Assembly: GCA_030603695.1 (NCBI GenBank)
Contig: JAUVXF010000005.1
Location: forward strand, 1-64,000
Direction: 5' to 3'
DNA length: 64,000 nt
Source of the DNA: Natronohydrobacter sp.
GTDB taxonomy: Bacteria; Pseudomonadota; Alphaproteobacteria; Rhodobacterales; Rhodobacteraceae
In this document: positions 8,261-15,438 of the stretch, piece by piece
Layout: every line of letters starts with the position of its first letter
Numbering within the stretch: position 1 is the first letter of the stretch
Position numbers and translations under genes: made by a program
The notes under the pieces: generated by a model
Seen by the model: only the letters and a program-made list of their open reading frames with translations
What the model was told of the DNA's origin: nothing
Databases searched by the model: none

Positions 8261-9145
8261 TCACTTCAACCCCAGCAACCGGGCCGCGTTTTCTTTCAAT
8301 ATCAAGGGGCGCACTTCGTCGCGGATGGGCAGGTTTGCAAAATCTGCCAGCCAGCGATCCGGCGTGATTGCGGGCCAGTCTGACCCGAAAAGCATTTTCT
8401 TCTTCAGGATCGTATTGGCGTAATGCACAAAGATTTGCGGGAAGTATTTGGGCGACCATCCCGACATGTCGATATGCACATTGGGCTTGTGCTGCGCGAT
8501 GGCCAAGCCCTCTTCTGTCCATGGGAAAGAGGGATGGGCCAGCACGATCGGGGTATCGGGGAAGTCTACTGCAACATCATCAATATGAATGGGGTTCGAG
8601 AATTTCAGCCGCATCCCCATGCCACCGCGCACGCCCGAACCTACCCCGGTCTGGCCGGTATGAAACAACATGATCGCGCCTTCTTCGGCAATCGCCTCAT
8701 AGAGCGGATAGGCCATGCGGTCATTGGGGTAGAACCCCTGCATCGTTGGGTGAAACTTGAACCCGCGCACCCCGAAATCACGCACCAACCGCCGTGCCTC
8801 GCGCGCGCCGATCTTGCCCTTGGCCGGATCGATAGAGGCGAAGGGGATCAGGATATCGGAATTCTCGGCGCAAAGCCGCGCGATTTCCTCGTTGGAGTGG
8901 CGGTAAAATCCGGTTTCACGCTCTGCATCCACGCCAAAAATCACAGCGGCGATTTTGCGCTCGCGGTAATAGGCGGCGGTCTGCTCTACTGTGGGCAGCA
9001 TCCCATCCAACCCGGCGGGATTGCCGAAATACGCGGCCATGCCTTTCTGAAATTCCAGATACCCGTCATCGCGGTGGCAGTTGCAGGGTTCCTCGGCATG
9101 GGTGTGAAAGTCGATTGCGATGATGTCGTCAAGATTGATGGTCAT
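8261..9145 (-). CDS. Amidohydrolase (PF04909-like), predicted beta-keto acyl-CoA hydrolase
   Basis: A TIM-barrel metal hydrolase of about 294 residues. Metal and catalytic residues are visible: DFHTH (His14, His16), KFHPTMQG (His132), LFHTGQTG (His162), LAHPSFPW (His204) and LFGSDWP (Asp256). In the p-hydroxycinnamate and phenylpropanoid pathways of actinobacteria (Cou and Phd systems), an amidohydrolase-fold enzyme hydrolyses the aromatic beta-keto acyl-CoA in place of thiolase. The identical neighbourhood here suggests the same role; that is inference. AAGGG precedes the ATG at 9145. It sits 12 bases after the enoyl-CoA hydratase and overlaps the acyl-CoA dehydrogenase start, so the three genes form one operon. 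Confidence 0.85.
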   Translation of the reverse strand: MTINLDDIIAIDFHTHAEEPCNCHRDDGYLEFQKGMAAYFGNPAGLDGMLPTVEQTAAYYRERKIAAVIFGVDAERETGFYRHSNEEIARLCAENSDILIPFASIDPAKGKIGAREARRLVRDFGVRGFKFHPTMQGFYPNDRMAYPLYEAIAEEGAIMLFHTGQTGVGSGVRGGMGMRLKFSNPIHIDDVAVDFPDTPIVLAHPSFPWTEEGLAIAQHKPNVHIDMSGWSPKYFPQIFVHYANTILKKKMLFGSDWPAITPDRWLADFANLPIRDEVRPLILKENAARLLGLK

Positions 9146-9157
9146 GATCGGCCCTTG

Positions 9158-9949
9158 TTACGATGCGTCGGGCGCTTGCAGCCGTGCCGCGCGCTTTTCC
9201 AGAAAATCCTGAAGGCGCTGTTTTGCCTCTGGGGTTTCCGAGGTCAGGGCTGAGACGACTGATTCTGTAAAAAGCCCGTCTTCCACCGACATTTCAGCAA
9301 TACGCGGCAATGCATTCAGGATGGCATAATTCGACAAGGGCGCGTTGGATGTGGCGGCTTTTGCCAATTCCAATGCGCGGGCAAGGGCCTGGCCCTTGGG
9401 CACGACATAGGAAATCCCGCCCCATTGCTCCATCTGCGCGGGCGACACTGTGCGCCCCGTCAGCATCATATCGCCCATCCGCGCGGCCCCGATCAGCCGC
9501 GCAATCCGAACAGAGCCGCCGCCCCCCACAAAAATCCCGCGCTGCCCTTCTGGCAGGCCAAAAAACGCGCTTTCATCGGCCACGCGCACATGCGTAGCCG
9601 CCGCCAATTCAAACCCGCCGCCCACAACCGCGCCATGCAGTGCAGAGAAGAAGGGGATCTCGCCGCGCTCCATCTCTGAAAAAATCGCATGCCAGCGACG
9701 AGAGCCTTGAATCGCCTCAAACAAGGGTTTGTCCTTGTGTTCGGCCAGATCAAGCCCGGCGCAGAAATGATCCCCTTCGCCGTAGATAACGGCAGCGCGG
9801 GCTTCATTTTGGGCGCGTATGGCCGCGTTGCGCAGGGCTTCCACCACGCGGTCGGAAATTGCATTGCGCTTGGCTGGTCGGTTCAATCCGATAACAGCAA
9901 CCTTGTTTTCCAGCCGATAACTGACCGGAATTTCGCCAGACCCATCCAT
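9158..9949 (-). CDS. Enoyl-CoA hydratase (crotonase family), hydroxycinnamoyl-CoA type
   Basis: A crotonase-fold protein of about 263 residues. The oxyanion-hole stretches HFCAGLDL (about 62-68) and HGAVVGGGFELA (about 105-116) are present, and both catalytic glutamates of hydratases can be placed (Glu114 in GGFELA, Glu134 in LPEGQRG). It should therefore hydrate an enoyl-CoA to the 3-hydroxyacyl-CoA, although a hydratase/lyase reaction cannot be excluded. It is the first gene of the leftward operon with the amidohydrolase and acyl-CoA dehydrogenase. GGAGG lies nine bases before the ATG at 9949; an ATG at 9955 is only three bases from it and less likely. Confidence 0.87.
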   Translation of the reverse strand: MDGSGEIPVSYRLENKVAVIGLNRPAKRNAISDRVVEALRNAAIRAQNEARAAVIYGEGDHFCAGLDLAEHKDKPLFEAIQGSRRWHAIFSEMERGEIPFFSALHGAVVGGGFELAAATHVRVADESAFFGLPEGQRGIFVGGGGSVRIARLIGAARMGDMMLTGRTVSPAQMEQWGGISYVVPKGQALARALELAKAATSNAPLSNYAILNALPRIAEMSVEDGLFTESVVSALTSETPEAKQRLQDFLEKRAARLQAPDAS

Positions 9950-9983
9950 GGACATTTTCCTCCATCTTTGCCCTGCACTATAC

Positions 9984-9996
9984 ATAAATAATTTAT
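9984..9996. promoter_or_regulatory. AT-rich palindrome in divergent promoter
   Basis: ATAAAT-a-ATTTAT is a perfect inverted repeat with a one-base centre. It lies between the enoyl-CoA hydratase and the MarR gene, next to a second palindrome at 10009-10024. It could be an operator half or simply an AT-rich promoter element. Confidence 0.35.
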
Positions 9997-10008
9997 CTAG
10001 TAAACAGT

Positions 10009-10024
10009 ATTGTAGGAATACAAT
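10009..10024. promoter_or_regulatory. MarR-type operator candidate (ATTGTA-GGAA-TACAAT)
   Basis: A perfect 6-4-6 inverted repeat lies in the divergent promoter region between the enoyl-CoA hydratase operon and the MarR-SDR-feruloyl-CoA synthase operon. A spaced TTG...CAA dyad of this size is typical of MarR-family operators, and a MarR gene starts 46 bases downstream. The site would allow one regulator to control both divergent transcripts. Confidence 0.55.
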
Positions 10025-10069
10025 TTTATTGCTAACGTGTTTGCATCTGGGCTGTGTGGGGAATGGATC

Positions 10070-10543
10070 ATGGCAAAGGCAAATCTGCATCCGGCGCCGA
10101 TAGAGGAAGATTCGGACATAGAGCGCCTTTTGGGCTATAATCTGAAGCGCGCCTATATGATCGTGCGCGATGATTTCCGCAGGCAGGTAGAGCAATCAAT
10201 CCTCTCGCCGCGGGCCTTTTCCGTTCTGACGCTCATTGTCGAAACACAGGGCCTGACCCAAAGCGACGTGGCGCGTAAATTGGGCATAGAGCGATCTGGC
10301 CTTGTCGCAATCATTGATGATCTGGAAGGGAAGGGTCTTGCGCAGCGCAGGGCGGTTCCGGGCGACAGGCGTTCTCAGGCGCTGATGGCCACAGCGCAGG
10401 GATGCGCTTTGCATTCGGAAACAATGGCGCGGGTAGATGCGCATGAGAAGGCTTTGCTGGCCCCCTTCACCCCTGCCGAACGTGAACAGTTTCTTGCGCT
10501 GTTGCGAAAATTTCGCGCCGCGCATGAGGAGGAGGATACATGA
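10070..10543 (+). CDS. MarR family transcriptional regulator of phenylpropanoid genes
   Basis: A MarR-type winged-helix regulator of about 157 residues. The DNA-binding core runs through LTQSDVARKLGIERSGLVAI and DDLEGKGLAQRRAVPGDRRSQ (about residues 62-105), with helices on both sides for dimerisation. MarR proteins of hydroxycinnamate clusters (CouR/FerR/PhdR type) are de-repressed by the aromatic CoA thioester; the same is inferred here from the position between the divergent catabolic operons. The start at 10070 has GGGGAA upstream and is preferred over an in-frame codon at 10037. It overlaps the SDR gene by ATGA. Confidence 0.88.
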   Translation: MAKANLHPAPIEEDSDIERLLGYNLKRAYMIVRDDFRRQVEQSILSPRAFSVLTLIVETQGLTQSDVARKLGIERSGLVAIIDDLEGKGLAQRRAVPGDRRSQALMATAQGCALHSETMARVDAHEKALLAPFTPAEREQFLALLRKFRAAHEEEDT

Positions 10544-11304
10544 CAGATTTCACAGGCGGTGTGGCTGTTGTCACGGGCGGGGCTTCGGGGCTGGGGGCGG
10601 CCACGGCCCGCGCGCTCGCCGATGCGGGGATGCGCGTTGCGATATTTGATCTGGCCGAACGCGAAGGCGCGGCCTTGGCTGAAAGCCTGAATGGGCTGTT
10701 TTGCAAGGTGGATGTATCTGATCCCGAAAGCGTGGCGGCGGGATTTGCCGCCGCCGGCGCGCTGGGCATATTGCGCGCCGTTGTCAATTGTGCGGGCATT
10801 GGGCCAGTTGCGAAAACGGTATCGCGGGGCGCGGCGCATGATCCTGCGGTGTTTATGAAGGCCATCGCTGTCAATCTGGGCGGGACATTCAATTGCGCCG
10901 CGCAAGGGGCTGCGATCATGGCGGCGCAAGACCCGGTAGGGCCGGACAATGCGCGCGGTGTGATTGTCAATACGGCCTCTGTCGCGGCATTTGATGGGCA
11001 GATCGGGCAGGTGGCCTATGCGGCCTCCAAAGGGGGGGTGGTCGGGATGACGCTGCCAATGGCGCGCGATCTGGCAGATAAGGGCATTCGCGTTTGCACT
11101 ATCGCGCCGGGGCTGTTCCTGACCCCGCTGTTGCACAGCCTGCCGCAAGAGGCGCAAGACTCGCTTGGAAAGCAAGTGCCATTCCCCCCTCGGCTGGGCG
11201 ACCCGTCAGAATATGCGGCACTTGTGCTGCATATCCTGACAAACCCCATGCTGAATGGCGAAGTCATACGCCTTGATGGCGCTATTCGGATGGCCCCACG
11301 GTGA
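10540..11304 (+). CDS. SDR family 3-hydroxyacyl-CoA dehydrogenase
   Basis: A short-chain dehydrogenase/reductase of 254 residues. The nucleotide-binding motif TGGASGLG (12-19), NCAGIG (83-88) and the catalytic triad Ser147, Tyr160, Lys164 (YAASKGG) are all present. It is similar in layout to the HSD17B10 / 3-hydroxy-2-methylbutyryl-CoA dehydrogenase group, which oxidises 3-hydroxyacyl-CoA with NAD+. Between a MarR regulator and feruloyl-CoA synthase it would oxidise the aromatic 3-hydroxypropionyl-CoA made by the hydratase, giving the beta-keto ester for the amidohydrolase (inference). It is coupled to both neighbours by overlapping start and stop codons. Confidence 0.88.
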   Translation: MTDFTGGVAVVTGGASGLGAATARALADAGMRVAIFDLAEREGAALAESLNGLFCKVDVSDPESVAAGFAAAGALGILRAVVNCAGIGPVAKTVSRGAAHDPAVFMKAIAVNLGGTFNCAAQGAAIMAAQDPVGPDNARGVIVNTASVAAFDGQIGQVAYAASKGGVVGMTLPMARDLADKGIRVCTIAPGLFLTPLLHSLPQEAQDSLGKQVPFPPRLGDPSEYAALVLHILTNPMLNGEVIRLDGAIRMAPR

Positions 11305-13088
11305 TGCCATTGCAAGATACGCGCTTTTGGACACCGCGCTTTGAAATTGCGCATCGTGCTGATGGCAGCATTCTGATGCGCCAAAGTGATCCTTTGCCAG
11401 AGCATTTGCCCCTTGTGGCCGATTATCTGGATCACTGGGCGGATAAGACCCCCGATGCCACATGGATCGCGCGGCGCGATGCCGGCGGCGATTGGCGGCG
11501 TATCAGCTACGGGCAGGCACGCGATATGGCGCAGCGCTTGGGGGCTGGATTGCTGGCGCGCGGGCTTGGGCCGGATCGGCCTCTTCTGATCTTGTCCGAG
11601 AACAGCCTTGAACACGCGCTTTTGGCGATGGGGTGCATTTATGTTGGCATTCCCTTCGCGGCAGTATCGCCAGCCTATTCGCTGGTTTCCAAGGATCATG
11701 GCAAATTGCGCGATATCGCGGCACTGCTGCGCCCCGGCGCTGTGTTTGCAGATAATGCCGTGGCTTTCGCGCCAGCGTTGCAGGCAATTGCCGCACCCGG
11801 CCAAGCCGTAATCAGTCTGGGCGCGGGCGGCGATGATTTTGAGGCCCTGCTTGGCACATCGCCAGAGGCCGCTTTGGCTGCGCGTGCGCGGCTTACCCCC
11901 GATGGGGTGGTGAAATATCTTTTCACCTCCGGCTCTACCGGCAGCCCCAAGGCGGTGATCAATACCAATCGCATGATCTGCGCGATGGGTGCCATGATCA
12001 GCGATTGTTACCGTTTCTTGCGGCATGAACCGCCTGTGGTGCTGGACTGGGCACCTTGGAACCACACGGCGGCGGGCAACAAGGTGTTCATGCTCGTGCT
12101 GGCACATGGCGGCAGTTATTATATTGATGATGGCCGCCCCGTGCCGGGCAAATTTGCCGAAACCCTGCGCAACCTGCGCGAAATTTCCTGCACTTGGTAT
12201 TTCAACGTGCCTTTGGGCTATGACATGCTGATAGATGCGCTGGAGCAGGATCGCCCGCTGGCAGAGACGTTTTTCTCTCGGCTTGGGATGCTTTTTTATG
12301 CAGGGGCTGGAATGGCCCAGCACACATGGGACAGGCTGTCGGCCCTTGGCCGCGCCGTGACGGGGCGCGAGGTGTTGCTTGCAACCGGGCTTGGGGCAAC
12401 AGAAACGGCCCCTTTCGCGCTGGCCTGCACGGAAATCCAAAGCCGCGCTGGTAATATTGGTGTGCCCGCCCGCGGTCTGGAATTGAAACTGGTTCCCACG
12501 GGCGACAAGCTGGAAGCACGCTTGCGCGGCCCAACCATCATGCCCGGATATCTGCGCGATCCGAAAAAAACCGCTGAAGCATTTGATGCAGAGGGTTTTT
12601 ATTGCCTTGGAGATGCGCTGCGCCCGGCTGACCCAGAAAATCTGGCACGCGGCTTTTTCTTTGATGGCCGTGTTGCCGAAAATTTCAAACTGGCAAGCGG
12701 AACCTGGGTTGCCGTTGGAGCAATACGCGCGGGCCTGGTGGATGCGATGGGCGGGTTGATCCGCGATGCGGTGATCGTCGGAGAAAACGAGGCTGAGTTG
12801 GGGGCATTGCTGCTGTTGTCCGACCAAGCAAAAGCGATGGCGGCAGACGCCCTTCACGGGGCACTGGAAGCAGCACTTGTGCAGGCAGCGCGCGCGGCGA
12901 CAGGCTCTGCCAGCCGCGTGATGCGCGCCCTTGTTCTGAAAGAGGCGCCCAGCTTTGACCGTGGCGAAGTCACGGAAAAAGGCAGCCTGAACCAGCGCGC
13001 AATGCGGGCAAATCACGCGGCCCTGATCGCCACGCTTTACACCGAAAACCCGACAGAACCTGTTCTGTTTGCGGGGCGAAAAATCTGA
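11304..13088 (+). CDS. fcs: Feruloyl-CoA synthase (AMP-forming)
   Basis: An ANL-superfamily acyl-CoA synthetase of about 594 residues that activates an aromatic acid with ATP and CoA. The P-loop-like motif LFTSGSTGSPKAV (about 206-218) is followed by LDWAPWNHTAAGNKVF, YAGAGMAQHTWDRL, ATGLGATETAPFA and the DALRPADPENLARGFFFDGR hinge region, a set characteristic of feruloyl-CoA synthases rather than fatty acid ligases. It is the committing enzyme of the cluster. ATG 11304 follows the SDR stop (TGATG); a GTG at 11301 is an alternative. No clear intrinsic terminator follows before the second MarR gene. Confidence 0.92.
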   Translation: MPLQDTRFWTPRFEIAHRADGSILMRQSDPLPEHLPLVADYLDHWADKTPDATWIARRDAGGDWRRISYGQARDMAQRLGAGLLARGLGPDRPLLILSENSLEHALLAMGCIYVGIPFAAVSPAYSLVSKDHGKLRDIAALLRPGAVFADNAVAFAPALQAIAAPGQAVISLGAGGDDFEALLGTSPEAALAARARLTPDGVVKYLFTSGSTGSPKAVINTNRMICAMGAMISDCYRFLRHEPPVVLDWAPWNHTAAGNKVFMLVLAHGGSYYIDDGRPVPGKFAETLRNLREISCTWYFNVPLGYDMLIDALEQDRPLAETFFSRLGMLFYAGAGMAQHTWDRLSALGRAVTGREVLLATGLGATETAPFALACTEIQSRAGNIGVPARGLELKLVPTGDKLEARLRGPTIMPGYLRDPKKTAEAFDAEGFYCLGDALRPADPENLARGFFFDGRVAENFKLASGTWVAVGAIRAGLVDAMGGLIRDAVIVGENEAELGALLLLSDQAKAMAADALHGALEAALVQAARAATGSASRVMRALVLKEAPSFDRGEVTEKGSLNQRAMRANHAALIATLYTENPTEPVLFAGRKI

Positions 13089-13167
13089 AGTCCGTTTGAT
13101 AAGAAATTGTTTGATTTGAAACGTTTTATAGCTTACTAATTTCTAAACGAAACTAAAAGGCACGATT

Positions 13168-13689
13168 ATGGCTCAGGATGTAGGCGAGCAGCTGCTCAAG
13201 GATATGCCCGATACTCATGCCGGGGGTAGCGGCGGGATAGGCCTGTCATTTGGGGAGTTGCAGCAGAATACTGGGTTTCTTCTGCGTATGGCTTGGCTGC
13301 AAATATCTGAAAAGCTGGAAGAAAACAGTCAGTCTGTAATGCTTAGCGCGCCTGAGTACACGATCTTGCACATGATCGCGCAAACGCCCGGCGTGCGTCA
13401 GGGGCATCTGGCGCAGGCTTTGTATATCAAGCCCGCAGCCATGACCCGTATCATCCGAAATTTTGAAGACCGCGCCTTGGTTACGCGCGAAATCCCCGAT
13501 GGGGATCGTCGCACGGTGCGCCTGACAATCCGTCAGGCTGGGCGCGCCGCCCTTGATCAGGCCCGTTCTTTGTTCGGGGGGCAAGCGGAGCACGAGCGCG
13601 GCGCATTGAATGCCGCAGAGCAACAAAAACTGAACTATCTGCTGCGCAAATTTTGCGGTCTGGATACGAGCAATACCCAAGCCCCCTAA
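13168..13689 (+). CDS. MarR family regulator upstream of TRAP transporter
   Basis: The second MarR-type regulator in the island (173 residues). The winged helix lies around residues 70-115, with PGVRQGHLAQALYIKPAAM, TRIIRNFEDRALVTREIPDGD and RRTVRLTIR. It differs clearly from the 10070 regulator in sequence, so it is not a recent duplicate. AAAAGG lies upstream of the ATG. Only 54 bases separate it from dctP, suggesting that it controls or is co-transcribed with the TRAP genes. The 79-base gap before it is AT-rich and holds an AAACGTTT palindrome (13119-13126). Confidence 0.87.
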   Translation: MAQDVGEQLLKDMPDTHAGGSGGIGLSFGELQQNTGFLLRMAWLQISEKLEENSQSVMLSAPEYTILHMIAQTPGVRQGHLAQALYIKPAAMTRIIRNFEDRALVTREIPDGDRRTVRLTIRQAGRAALDQARSLFGGQAEHERGALNAAEQQKLNYLLRKFCGLDTSNTQAP

Positions 13690-13743
13690 CCAGCCTTGCG
13701 CAGACGGCAGAATATCACGGTCAAAAACTGGGAGGAAAAGACC

Positions 13744-14832
13744 ATGACATTATCAAGAACACTGATTTTGGGCGCGGCTTTGGCCATCAGCACCGCAACA
13801 GTCGCCACAGCGCAAAATTTGCGTGGCGCGGGCGGGGCTTCGCCCAACCATCCGTCAACATATATGTACGAACGCTTTGCCAGCTATCTGGAAGAAGAAA
13901 GCGGCGGCAGCATGAGCCTGACATTGGTTGGTTCCGAAGTTGTGTCGCTGTTGCAGGTTCCCGATGCGCTGCAATCGGAATTGATCAGCGTTGGCAATGT
14001 GTTGCCACTGTTTTTTGCAGCAGATTTTCAGCGTACCAATGTGGCTGGTGACATGGCGCTGATGGGGCGCGATTCGCATGCGATGGCGCTGGCTATGACC
14101 GAATTTGTGGTCAATTGTGAACCCTGCCAGCAAGAGTTCAGCAATAAAGGCATGGTGTTTCTGGGGGCGGGCGCCTCTGATGTTTATGTGCTGATCACCA
14201 CAAGCCCCGTGCGCACGGCGGCGGATTTGCAGGGCCTGCGCCTGCGTTCTGGTGGTGCGCCCTTCGCGCGCTGGGCCGAGAATTTCGGCGCCACCCCTGT
14301 CAGCATCGCTGTGGGAGAGCAGTTTGAAGGCATGAACCAGGGCACGATTGACGGGTCTATGGCGTCTATTGTGGATATGCTGTCATTCCGCCTTGTGGAT
14401 GTCGCAAAATATGTGACCGAGGTTCCGCTTGGCACATATCATGTGACCTCCAATTTCAGCTTCGGCAAACCCGCTTGGGCCAGCCTGAGCGAAGAGCAGC
14501 GCGCAACAGTTGTGCGGGCCGCCAACCGTGCCAACCCAACCCTGACAGACCGTTGGGGCTTTCAATTGCCCGAAGCCGCGCGCAATGCTGTGGGCGGGTC
14601 AAGCATTGAAGTGATTACGCCCGATGCGGATTTGCTGGAAGCCTCCAGCAGCTTTGCGATGGAAGATGCGGCGGCGCGTATCGCAGCAGACCCGCTGGCA
14701 GCCGATTTTGCCGCATTGGTAGAGAAGTGGTCGGGTATTGTCGCCGAACTGGGCAATGATCCCGACGTGCTGTCAGCGCGGGCATTTGAAGAAATCTGGG
14801 CAAATGTCGATCTCTCCACCTATGGTCTCTGA
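13744..14832 (+). CDS. dctP: TRAP transporter solute-binding protein DctP
   Basis: A periplasmic DctP-family binding protein of about 362 residues with a signal peptide (residues 1-23, ending ATAQ). Family features include the segment VYVLITTSPVRTAADLQGLR leading to the LRLRSGG motif, and VGEQFEGMNQGTIDGS with the usual substrate-contact region. It delivers an organic acid to DctQM. TRAP systems of this type import aromatic acids such as coumarate in Rhodopseudomonas (TarPQM), and the adjacency to feruloyl-CoA synthase suggests an aromatic substrate (inference). GGGAGG lies nine bases before the ATG. Confidence 0.9.
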   Translation: MTLSRTLILGAALAISTATVATAQNLRGAGGASPNHPSTYMYERFASYLEEESGGSMSLTLVGSEVVSLLQVPDALQSELISVGNVLPLFFAADFQRTNVAGDMALMGRDSHAMALAMTEFVVNCEPCQQEFSNKGMVFLGAGASDVYVLITTSPVRTAADLQGLRLRSGGAPFARWAENFGATPVSIAVGEQFEGMNQGTIDGSMASIVDMLSFRLVDVAKYVTEVPLGTYHVTSNFSFGKPAWASLSEEQRATVVRAANRANPTLTDRWGFQLPEAARNAVGGSSIEVITPDADLLEASSSFAMEDAAARIAADPLAADFAALVEKWSGIVAELGNDPDVLSARAFEEIWANVDLSTYGL

Positions 14833-14848
14833 CCCCTTGTCCTAAGGC

Positions 14849-14875
14849 AACCTCTGGCCGTTCAGGCCAGAGGTT
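14849..14875 (+). terminator. Hairpin between dctP and dctQ (attenuator/processing stem)
   Basis: A perfect 11-bp stem (AACCTCTGGCC / GGCCAGAGGTT) with a five-base loop lies just after the dctP stop, followed by only a short T-rich stretch. Such intercistronic stems often leave a binding-protein mRNA more abundant than the permease mRNA, which is the likely role here. Confidence 0.65.
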
Positions 14876-14907
14876 TTGCAAGGAAATCCGTTTTCCGAGG
14901 AAACCCC

Positions 14908-15438
14908 ATGTCTTTGCTTGTCCGGTTTTCCGCTGGCCTGTGCCGCGTCTTGTCTTTTCTTGGTGCGGTCGCGGTGGTGCTGATGATGCTGCATGTCACC
15001 CTTGATGTGATCCTTTTGAATGTGTTTCGCATTTCCATGAACACCACGCCAGAAATCGTCGCGCACTATTACATGGTTGCTGTGGCCTTTATGCCTTTGG
15101 GCTGGCTGACATTGCGCAATCAGATGATCTCGGTCGAGTTGCTGGATTTCGTTTTGCCAAAATGGCTGCGCAACCTGTCAGATTTCGTGATCGCGCTGAT
15201 CGGGGCGGCGGTTTACGGGCTGCTCAGCTATGCGACATGGCTCAAGGCGCTGCGTGAACTGCGGTCGCGCTCTTTTGTGGATCTGGTCACTGTCCAGATG
15301 CCTGTTTGGCAGTCGCATTTTATCGTTCCTGCCGGGTTTGGTTTGGCAGCACTGGCCTGCGCGCTGCTTGCCATTGTCTATCTGTCGCAAACTGCCCGTG
15401 CAGAGTTGCAGCGCCTGACCACAGGTGCAGACGAATGA
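14908..15438 (+). CDS. dctQ: TRAP transporter small permease DctQ
   Basis: The four-helix small membrane subunit (176 residues). Helices are visible at about residues 12-40, 53-68, 91-110 and 133-155. The conserved ISVELLDFVLPKWLRN stretch follows the second helix. It pairs with DctM in the inner membrane. GAGGAA is placed well before the ATG at 14908, and the stop overlaps the start of dctM (ATGA). Confidence 0.9.
   Translation: MSLLVRFSAGLCRVLSFLGAVAVVLMMLHVTLDVILLNVFRISMNTTPEIVAHYYMVAVAFMPLGWLTLRNQMISVELLDFVLPKWLRNLSDFVIALIGAAVYGLLSYATWLKALRELRSRSFVDLVTVQMPVWQSHFIVPAGFGLAALACALLAIVYLSQTARAELQRLTTGADE

Noticed and set aside
11016-13016. A 666-residue minus-strand open frame over feruloyl-CoA synthase
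   Set aside because: A shadow of the feruloyl-CoA synthase gene, which has unmistakable motifs. No ribosome site and no recognisable domain.
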